A DNA stretch of 10,953 nucleotides, taken from positions 1-10,953 of the forward strand of contig JAZUSJ010000059.1 of the NCBI GenBank assembly GCA_045606685.1, read 5' to 3'. The notes below the pieces were generated by a model, which was not told where the DNA came from, did no database searches, and saw nothing but the letters and a program-made list of their open reading frames with translations. The stretch's first letter is position 1; every line of letters starts with the position of its first letter. The stretch is from SVQP01 sp045606685 (GTDB lineage: Bacteria; Bacillota; Clostridia; Oscillospirales; CAG-272). Positions 5,474 to 10,953 of the stretch are shown in pieces. Made by a program: the position numbers and the translations under genes.

Positions 5474-7417
5474 ATGAAAATCAATTTCGGATCCAAGATT
5501 TGCGAATATCCGTCTGCTATGACGGTGTATGATGCCGCAAGAGAGGCCGAGCTGATCGACCGCAGCATTATCGCAGCAAAGGTCAACGGCCAGGTGGTTG
5601 CGCTGACCAAGCTGATCGAAGACGATGCAAACGTCGAGCTGCTCAGCTTCGCACAGGAGGACGGCAAGCACGTATTCCGTCACACCGCATCCCACATTCT
5701 GGCGCAGGCTGTCAAGCGCCTGTACCCCCAGACCAAGCTGACCATCGGCCCTGCCATCGATAACGGCTTTTATTATGATTTTGATTCCGACATTACCTTC
5801 TCTCCCGACATCTTGAAGAAGATCGAGGACGAGATGAAGAAGATCGTCAAGGAAAACCATAAGATTGAGAGATTCGAGCTGCCCCGCGAGCAGGCGATCG
5901 CGTTCATGACCGAAAAGGATGAGCCCTACAAGGTGCAGCTGATCGAGGAGCTGCCCGAGGATGCTGTGATCAGCTTCTATTCGCAGGGTGAATTTACCGA
6001 CCTTTGCGCAGGCCCCCACCTGTTCTCCACCGGTGCTGTCAAGGCACTCAAGCTGACGCAGTGTACGGGAGCTTACTGGAAGGGCGACCAGTCCGCAAAG
6101 CAGCTGCAGAGAGTTTACGGTACGGCGTTCCCGTCCAAGGACGAGCTGCGTGCTTACCTTGAAATGGTAGAGGAAGCAAAAAAGCGCGACCACAATAAGG
6201 TTGGCCGCGAGCTTGAGTATTTCACCACGGTTGACGTGATCGGTCAGGGCTTGCCCATTCTGCTGCCCAAGGGCGCACGCACGGTACAGCTGCTGCAGAG
6301 ATGGGTAGAGGACGTGGAGCAGAGCCGCGGCTACCTGCTTACCAAGACGCCTCTGATGGCAAAGAGAGACCTTTACAAGATCTCCGGTCACTGGGATCAC
6401 TACCGTGACGGTATGTTCATTATGGGCGATGCGGATGACGAGAGCAAGGAATGCTTTGCAATGCGTCCCATGACCTGCCCCTTCCAGTATCAGGTATTTT
6501 TGAATAAGAAGAGATCCTACCGCGATCTTCCCATGCGTCTTGGCGAGACCTCCACGCTGTTCCGTAACGAGGATTCGGGCGAGATGCACGGTCTGATCCG
6601 CGTACGTCAGTTCACCATTTCCGAGGGACACCTTGTGCTGCGTCCCGACCAGCTGGCAGAGGAATTCGGCGGCTGTCTGGAGCTTGCCAAGTATTGCCTT
6701 GAAACGGTTGGCCTTTGGGAGGATTGCTCCTTCCGCTTCTCGCAGTGGGATCCCAAGCGTACCGACAAGTACGAGGGAACGGCAGAGCAGTGGGAAGAGG
6801 CGCAGAGCATTATGGGCGAGCTGCTGGATAAGTACCTGGGAGCCGGCAACTACGAGATCGGTATCGATGAGGCTGCATTCTACGGCCCCAAGCTGGACAT
6901 CCAGTGCAAGAACGTGTTTGGCAAGGAGGATACCATCGTAACCATTCAGATTGACATGCTGCTGGCTAAGAAGTTCGGTATGGAATATACCGACTCCTCC
7001 GACACAAGAGTCACTCCCTATATCATTCACAGAACCTCGCTGGGCTGCTACGAAAGAACGCTGGCGCTGCTTTTGGAAAAGTACGCAGGTGCGCTGCCTA
7101 TGTGGATGGCTCCCACGCAGGTTAAGGTTCTGCCCATGGGCGACAATGAGCTTGCATACTGTGAAGGCCTTGCCGCAAAGCTTTCCGAGGCAGGCATCAG
7201 AGTGGAGATCGACCGCTCCAGCAATACCATTGGCTACAAGATCCGCTCGGCACAGACCGAAAAGGTTCCTTACATGCTTGTGATCGGTGCCAAGGAGATC
7301 GAATCCGGCATGGTTGCCGTTCGTTCCCGTAAGTATGCCGATCTTGGCACCATGACCTTTGACGCATTCCTTAGCAAGATCCTTGTTGAGAATGCAACCA
7401 AGAGTAAGGACAACTGA
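5474..7417 (+). CDS. thrS: Threonyl-tRNA synthetase
   Basis: Charges tRNA-Thr in the cytoplasm and removes mischarged Ser. The product has 647 residues, full length for the bacterial form. Domain order: TGS (about 1-62); the second additional (editing) domain with HTASH (70-74) and CAGPH (178-182); the class II catalytic core (about 245-545) with motif 2 around R364 (FRNEDSGEMHG) and motif 3 around R528 (GCYERTLALL); and the C-terminal anticodon-binding domain (about 547-640). Zn ligands correspond to C335, H386 and H519. The core belongs to the branch with CPFQ and RVRQFTISEGH rather than the E. coli CPGH and RVRGFTQDDAH; this branch seems common in clostridia. An AAAGGAG sequence about 9 bases upstream supports the start. 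Expression is controlled by the T-box immediately upstream. The next gene starts 33 bases after the stop with no terminator between. Confidence 0.99.
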   Translation: MKINFGSKICEYPSAMTVYDAAREAELIDRSIIAAKVNGQVVALTKLIEDDANVELLSFAQEDGKHVFRHTASHILAQAVKRLYPQTKLTIGPAIDNGFYYDFDSDITFSPDILKKIEDEMKKIVKENHKIERFELPREQAIAFMTEKDEPYKVQLIEELPEDAVISFYSQGEFTDLCAGPHLFSTGAVKALKLTQCTGAYWKGDQSAKQLQRVYGTAFPSKDELRAYLEMVEEAKKRDHNKVGRELEYFTTVDVIGQGLPILLPKGARTVQLLQRWVEDVEQSRGYLLTKTPLMAKRDLYKISGHWDHYRDGMFIMGDADDESKECFAMRPMTCPFQYQVFLNKKRSYRDLPMRLGETSTLFRNEDSGEMHGLIRVRQFTISEGHLVLRPDQLAEEFGGCLELAKYCLETVGLWEDCSFRFSQWDPKRTDKYEGTAEQWEEAQSIMGELLDKYLGAGNYEIGIDEAAFYGPKLDIQCKNVFGKEDTIVTIQIDMLLAKKFGMEYTDSSDTRVTPYIIHRTSLGCYERTLALLLEKYAGALPMWMAPTQVKVLPMGDNELAYCEGLAAKLSEAGIRVEIDRSSNTIGYKIRSAQTEKVPYMLVIGAKEIESGMVAVRSRKYADLGTMTFDAFLSKILVENATKSKDN

Positions 7418-7450
7418 TAAAACAAAAAATGATCGAAAGGATAAAAGGAT

Positions 7451-9076
7451 ATGCTTCGTAAGGCCACAAAGAAGACGCCCTTGCGCCTGCTTTCCGGACT
7501 TTTGCTGCTTTGCATGCTGATGGGAATCGTCGCCTGCACGCAGCCAAATACGCCCGATGGCGGCATTGACAGCACCGATCCCGAGACCACCGAATCTACC
7601 CCCCAACAAACAGAGCAGCCTACTGCTGAAACAGAATCGGAGACTGAAGCCAAGACCGAGCCCGAAACGCAAGGTCCGCAGATCGAGATTACACCCGAAA
7701 GCCCGACAAGCGGTAAGCTGATCACCTTCTATGAAAACAGCGTCAATTCGATGCTGATCGAACCCAAGTACAGCACAGCCGAGATCGTCAAGGATGGCGA
7801 GGCATCGGTCATCAAGCTGACCACCGATGGGGAAAAGATCCGCGATCCTTCCATGACGCTGGATTATGCCACCTATATGCAAATGCTTGGCTTGGAGCAG
7901 GCGCCTTGGAATGATTGCGCGTTCATAATCGTCACGCTCAAGACCGAGGGCGTTTCCTCCAATGCCTTTGAGGTGACCTTGACGACGGATCACAACGGTT
8001 CTTCCTTCAAGACCAAGGGAACCTCGACCTATAACAGAGGCTCCAAGGACTGGCAGAGCGTGATCGTGCCTTTCTCGTTCTCCGAGAAGGAGGGAGCTGT
8101 GCTGACAGAGATCAAGATCAACTTTGCAGACACCAAAGCAGCGGGCGAGACTGTGTACATCAAGTCGATCGCGATTGCCTCGTCCAAGCCCGAGGTGCTG
8201 CAGATCACGGGCAAGGAGCTGGTCGTTCCCACCTATACCACGCTGACCATCCCCGGGCTTACCAAGGAGTATACGCTGCTGCAGGTGACCGACCTGCATT
8301 CCAGTGCGTACAGCACGACCGAGGCCAAGGCGATGGAGGCGACGCGTCGCAGCTACATCGCAACGCGCCGTACCTCATTTACCGATGGATTCATGCTGGC
8401 CGAGGAGCGCATGCCTTATATGTTTGGCTATGCGGATGAGATCGGCGCGGACATGCTGCTTTTGACGGGCGATATCATTGATTTTCCGTCCGAGCTGAAT
8501 ATGTCCCTGATGTACGACAGCATCAAGGCACTCAAAACGCCCACGCTGTTTACGCTTGGCAATCACGACTGGTGCTTTGCAGACGATTATCTGACACCGA
8601 GCGCAGCCGCGACCTATATCCCCATGTTCAATAAGATGACGGTGGGTGAACCTGCGGACGATATGTTCGTCAGATACGTGGAATACGACGAGTTTATGAT
8701 CGTTGCCGTGGATAACAGCGCGGATTATGTGACCGCCTCCACCGTAGAGAAATTCTTGGCCCTTTGCGAAAAGGGCAAGCCCATCATTCTGATGCTGCAC
8801 GTGCCGCTGCACGTGGATTCCTTGGTTGCAGACAGCACAAAGGTCTGGGGCAAGGATCTCGGCATGGGCGGTGACACGGGTGTTTGCGCATGGAACGAGG
8901 ACGTACAGCGCTTCTACCATGCCGTTGCCGAGGATGAAAATTCTCCCGTGGTTGCCGTTTTTGCAGGACACGTACACTTTACGCACGAGGACGTGCTGCC
9001 CAACGGAATCACCCAGTATATCACCAACACCGCCTATACGGGCGATTGCCGCGTGATCACGGTCAAGGGTGAGTAA
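7451..9076 (+). CDS. Secreted calcineurin-like metallophosphoesterase lipoprotein
   Basis: A 541-residue predicted extracytoplasmic lipoprotein. The signal peptide ends in lipobox IVAC (Cys29). A Thr/Glu/Pro-rich spacer spans about 30-85, then a beta-rich region of about 90-250 without a motif I can name. A calcineurin-like metallophosphoesterase domain follows (about 272-535) with the full metal-binding set: D281-x-H283 (VTDLHS), G340-D341 (LLTGDIID), GNHD at 370-373, H450 (LMLHVPLH) and GHVH at 506-509. Such enzymes hydrolyse phosphomono- or diesters with two metal ions; the outside location suggests phosphate scavenging or turnover of an extracellular phosphoester, but the substrate cannot be read from sequence. 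It lies 33 bases after thrS with AAAGG-type binding sites before the ATG and no visible terminator, so it is probably co-transcribed with thrS. A strong terminator follows. Confidence 0.93.
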   Translation: MLRKATKKTPLRLLSGLLLLCMLMGIVACTQPNTPDGGIDSTDPETTESTPQQTEQPTAETESETEAKTEPETQGPQIEITPESPTSGKLITFYENSVNSMLIEPKYSTAEIVKDGEASVIKLTTDGEKIRDPSMTLDYATYMQMLGLEQAPWNDCAFIIVTLKTEGVSSNAFEVTLTTDHNGSSFKTKGTSTYNRGSKDWQSVIVPFSFSEKEGAVLTEIKINFADTKAAGETVYIKSIAIASSKPEVLQITGKELVVPTYTTLTIPGLTKEYTLLQVTDLHSSAYSTTEAKAMEATRRSYIATRRTSFTDGFMLAEERMPYMFGYADEIGADMLLLTGDIIDFPSELNMSLMYDSIKALKTPTLFTLGNHDWCFADDYLTPSAAATYIPMFNKMTVGEPADDMFVRYVEYDEFMIVAVDNSADYVTASTVEKFLALCEKGKPIILMLHVPLHVDSLVADSTKVWGKDLGMGGDTGVCAWNEDVQRFYHAVAEDENSPVVAVFAGHVHFTHEDVLPNGITQYITNTAYTGDCRVITVKGE

Positions 9077-9091
9077 ACAAGCAGAAAAATA

Positions 9092-9129
9092 GGACTGCTG
9101 CAAATGAAAATTTGCAGCAGCCCTTTTTT
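9092..9129. terminator. Bidirectional terminator between two convergent lipoprotein genes
   Basis: CTGCTGCAAAT (9095-9105), loop GAAA and ATTTGCAGCAG (9110-9120) form an 11-bp perfect stem, followed by CCC and six T on the plus strand. On the minus strand the stem is followed by TCCTATTTTT, so it can also end the convergent gene that stops at 9133. Confidence 0.92.
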
Positions 9130-9132
9130 GAA

Positions 9133-10413
9133 TTAATTCATTGAAGTCGGGTGTTCGGAATCGTATTGAATTGCAGCCTCCTTGGAGGTAAAGATTGCAA
9201 CGTATGCGACGTCTATAGGCTGCTCGTGTACTCCTTCAACGTAAAAATCGTATCGAAGATATTTTATATCAAGGTAGTCATTGACGGCTTGAACCGTTGT
9301 CAGGTCTATGATTTGCAGATGCCAATCTCCGTCATTTATATACTCGAACCTTGCCTGATCAACTCCGCCTGTAATGAAGCTGGAGCCTACAAAGAACTCT
9401 CCTTGAGGGGCATTTTCGGCGGATGTGCGGTATTTCACCACGAGATAGCGCGCGCCTGTGCTTAGCAACTTGCCTTGGCCGAGGAAAATCCATGGATCTC
9501 CGCCATACTGAACTCCGGAAACCAGCGTTACGTACGATCCGTCTTCGCTGACTTTTGCAGATAGAACATCCAAACTAAGATATGCATCCGGCTCGACACA
9601 AGACGCCATATCGTATGCATCTGCAAAGAAGAAAGGCGCACCCGGATCAGCTGTTTTTTCAACCGTAAACGTATCAAGGATTTCCATATCTCCGTACGCG
9701 TTGCATCCTACGATTTCAATTACATGCTCACCCGAAAGATCCTTGACAGGAATACGGATGTCGATTCTGGAGACGGAGAGTGCGCCCATGTAAAGTGCTG
9801 CATCAATGACGGGTTGCTCTGCTTCAACCAAAAATGCATTGTCAAAGATGTATTCATCGTTATCAAAACGATAGCCAACCTTGCCGATCTGCTCGGTATC
9901 AAATGCTACCCAACCAAATATGCGTAAGTATTCGACATGGTAATCTTCGATCATAGCATGTCCATCCCAGCTTGCATGCCCTCCGGAGAAAAAGAATTGT
10001 TGCATGAGCTGCTCGCCGATCCATGTGTCGTATTCATCCGGAGAGTAGTATATCACGGGATCGGGGATCGGTGTGACTTCAACGGGAGGCTCGGTCGTGG
10101 ATATCTCGGTTGTGGGTGACTCTGTGTCGTAATCATATTCGTAGGTGGTGTCTTCAAAAGGAGGTTCGGTGGCAGCAATATCACCGGAAAAATCCTCATC
10201 CCAACCTGTGCTGATCGCCGTTTCAATATCGGGAAGAATGTCTTCGATGACAGCATCGCTTGCCCATTCTTCGGGTGGGACAACCCCCTCGGGTTCTTTG
10301 TTTGCAAGCAGCTCGCCAACAAGACCGCCAAGCTCCATGTCGCAAGCCGCCATTGGCAAGCAAAGCGTCAGAACGCAAGCGACACAAAGCGCACGTAAAA
10401 TGTGTTTTTTCAT
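9133..10413 (-). CDS. Lipoprotein of unknown function with acidic Thr-rich linker
   Basis: I do not recognise a named family. The 426-residue product begins with a signal peptide ending MAAC (lipidated Cys24 predicted; Met at -3 is slightly atypical). A long acidic, Thr/Pro/Tyr-rich linker follows (about 40-118, with two TTEPP-like segments). Next comes a compact region of about 120-252 that reads like a beta-sandwich (FGWVAF, KVGYRFDNDEY, RIDIRIPVKDLSGEHVIEIVG), then a second beta-rich domain of about 258-420 ending in YINDGDWHLQIIDL and IDVAYVAIFTS. That last segment is shared with the remnant just upstream, so the domain belongs to a local paralogous family. A binding or adhesion role is plausible but inferred only from secretion and fold-like pattern. 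AAAGGAG 9 bases before the ATG supports the start, and a consensus promoter lies about 37 bases upstream. The gene is convergent with the metallophosphoesterase. Confidence 0.85.
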   Translation of the reverse strand: MKKHILRALCVACVLTLCLPMAACDMELGGLVGELLANKEPEGVVPPEEWASDAVIEDILPDIETAISTGWDEDFSGDIAATEPPFEDTTYEYDYDTESPTTEISTTEPPVEVTPIPDPVIYYSPDEYDTWIGEQLMQQFFFSGGHASWDGHAMIEDYHVEYLRIFGWVAFDTEQIGKVGYRFDNDEYIFDNAFLVEAEQPVIDAALYMGALSVSRIDIRIPVKDLSGEHVIEIVGCNAYGDMEILDTFTVEKTADPGAPFFFADAYDMASCVEPDAYLSLDVLSAKVSEDGSYVTLVSGVQYGGDPWIFLGQGKLLSTGARYLVVKYRTSAENAPQGEFFVGSSFITGGVDQARFEYINDGDWHLQIIDLTTVQAVNDYLDIKYLRYDFYVEGVHEQPIDVAYVAIFTSKEAAIQYDSEHPTSMN

Positions 10414-10449
10414 ATGTATGATCTCCTTTCCAAATACTACCGCATGTTC

Positions 10450-10478
10450 ATTATATCACATACGTACCGCATTGTCAA
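10450..10478 (-). promoter_or_regulatory. Consensus promoter of the 9133-10413 lipoprotein
   Basis: On the minus strand, TTGACA (10478-10473) and TATAAT (10455-10450) are both perfect with the optimal 17-base spacer. The leader is about 30 bases and carries AAAGGAG. No operator-like dyad is visible around it. Confidence 0.88.
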
Positions 10479-10515
10479 CAAGGCTATTGCATGATAAAGC
10501 TTGCCTGATCGGGCT

Positions 10516-10746
10516 TCAATCGGGATAGTACTCTGCCAGCGAGGCGTCATACTCCATCGCTGCCTGCTCGGAGAGGAATGCAGCGATGTAGCCCATGTCG
10601 ATCACGTTGTACTGTCCGCCTGCAAACATATCCCAGCGCAGGTAATTGATCACACCGTCCTGCACGGCAGGTACCTTTGTCAGGTCAAGAATCAAAACGT
10701 GCCATTTTCCGTCGTTGATCATTTCATACCAAACGCAATCGTCCAT
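10516..10746 (-). pseudogene. C-terminal remnant of a paralogous lipoprotein
   Basis: The 76-codon frame starts at an ATG (10746) and reads WYEMINDGKWHVLILDLTKVPAV, then NYLRWDMF and IDMGYIAAFLSEQAAMEYD. This aligns over its whole length with the last roughly 70 residues of the neighbouring lipoprotein (YINDGDWHLQIIDLTTVQAV, KYLRYDFY, IDVAYVAIFTSKEAAIQYD). Signal peptide, linker and the rest of the domain are missing. The predicted transcript would begin about 15 bases before this ATG, with no Shine-Dalgarno sequence in between. The simplest reading is a paralogue that lost everything from its 5' leader to its last 70 codons, leaving promoter and tail fused. Translation as a small protein cannot be excluded. 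Confidence 0.78.
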
Positions 10747-10767
10747 TATGACAGATATTCTGCTCCG

Positions 10768-10796
10768 ATTATAGCACAAATTTACAGCCCTGTCAA
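10768..10796 (-). promoter_or_regulatory. Consensus promoter ahead of the paralogue remnant
   Basis: On the minus strand, TTGACA (10796-10791) and TATAAT (10773-10768) are perfect with a 17-base spacer, the same arrangement as the promoter of the intact lipoprotein. It fires into the remnant at 10516-10746. Confidence 0.85.
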
Positions 10797-10810
10797 TAAG
10801 ACTTTGTATG

Positions 10811-10834
10811 AAAAAAGCAGCCCCATGGGGCTGC
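10811..10834 (-). terminator. Intrinsic terminator reading leftward
   Basis: GCAGCCCCATGGGGCTGC (10817-10834) is a perfect 18-base palindrome. On the minus strand it is followed by six T (10816-10811). On the plus strand there is no T run. It would end a minus-strand transcript entering from beyond the right edge, just before the promoter of the paralogue remnant. Confidence 0.8.
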
Positions 10835-10846
10835 AAAATTAGCGAA

Positions 10847-10895
10847 AAAAAGAGAGAGTAATGCGAAAAGATATTTCGCAAAGCTCTCTCTTTTT
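10847..10895. repeat. Long AGAGAG-type stem-loop, right copy
   Basis: Arms 10847-10868 and 10874-10895 pair over 22 positions with two mismatches and one G/T pair, around a 5-base loop. Sequence and arrangement match the stem-loop at 67-112 in reverse complement, including the purine-rich AAAAAGAGAGAG arm, a GCATT-like segment and the nearby ATATCAC array. It is the second copy of the composite repeat that also borders the left side of the window. Confidence 0.8.
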
Positions 10896-10904
10896 GCTAT
10901 ATGA

Positions 10905-10953
10905 GTGATATTCCGACTGCGTCGGAGTGATATTATACGGCTCCGCCGTGTAG
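10905..10953. repeat. Hairpin array separated by GTGATAT, inverted relative to the left array
   Basis: GTGATAT at 10905-10911 and 10927-10933 is the exact reverse complement of the left-hand spacer. Between the copies lies TCCGAC-TGC-GTCGGA (10912-10926). After the second copy comes a stem of the type ACGGC-TCC-GCCGT with extra pairs outside it (10934-10952). The array runs into the right edge and probably continues. Stem sequences differ from the left array, but spacer, stem length and 3-4 base loops follow the same rule. Confidence 0.82.

Noticed and set aside
5435..8299. A 954-codon open frame on the minus strand opposite thrS and the metallophosphoesterase gene
   Set aside because: It lies antisense to two clearly recognised genes, has Leu/Gly/His/Arg-rich composition without domain motifs, and lacks a plausible start region; it arises from the codon usage of the real genes.
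10448..10460. Extra ATATCAC copy near the lipoprotein promoter
   Set aside because: The match is formed by the -10 box itself and has no hairpin partner or second spacer; copies inside the coding region near 10049 and 10179 are likewise isolated.
10817..10834. Palindrome as a restriction or regulator site
   Set aside because: The run of T on its minus-strand side makes an intrinsic terminator the simpler reading.

Overview
The window looks like a piece of an uncultured, low-to-mid GC Clostridia (Bacillota) chromosome, probably from a gut-type habitat. The evidence is near-consensus sigma-A promoters, purine-rich ribosome binding sites, a tRNA-Thr T-box leader on thrS, U-tailed intrinsic terminators, Firmicutes-style lipoprotein signal peptides, a TpLRR/BspA repeat protein, and clostridial-type ThrRS and methylglyoxal synthase-family sequences. 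Lineage is inferred from these features only.

Layout, left to right. Bases 1-317 hold no gene: they are a run of short hairpins, starting with an array of small stem-loops separated by the 7-mer ATATCAC, then a long AGAGAG-type stem-loop and several further hairpins. This abuts the C-terminal remnant of a sensor histidine kinase (318-605, pseudogene). A strong hairpin terminator lies between it and enolase (eno, minus strand, convergent). A divergent intergenic region separates eno from a lipoprotein with a collagen-like stalk and a leucine-rich-repeat domain (2211-3272). This gene converges on glyA (minus, 3340-4584). glyA is divergent from a second cluster reading right: a methylglyoxal synthase-family protein with altered catalytic residues (4809-5234), a threonine T-box riboswitch (about 5244-5437), thrS (5474-7417) and a secreted metallophosphoesterase lipoprotein (7451-9076), closed by a terminator. 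A second lipoprotein (9133-10413, minus) converges on it. Upstream of that lies a 76-codon C-terminal remnant of a paralogue with its own consensus promoter (10516-10746). The right edge repeats the theme of the left edge in inverted orientation: an AGAGAG stem-loop, then small hairpins separated by GTGATAT (the reverse complement of ATATCAC).

How it fits together. The core genes are housekeeping: glycolysis (eno), one-carbon/glycine metabolism (glyA) and tRNA charging (thrS). There is room for at most about 10 bases between the stop of the methylglyoxal synthase-like gene and T-box stem I, so thrS is most simply transcribed from the consensus promoter at 4699-4728, with the T-box acting as an intra-operon attenuator that senses uncharged tRNA-Thr (specifier ACC). 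The accessory part is a set of surface lipoproteins with Thr/Glu/Pro-rich or collagen-like spacers.

The most unusual items are the paired hairpin-array elements at both edges and the methylglyoxal synthase homologue that has lost most of the catalytic signature. I see no phage, CRISPR, transposase, rRNA or tRNA gene. Both edges lying inside the same repeat family suggests the window may be a whole contig broken at repeats; that is an inference.
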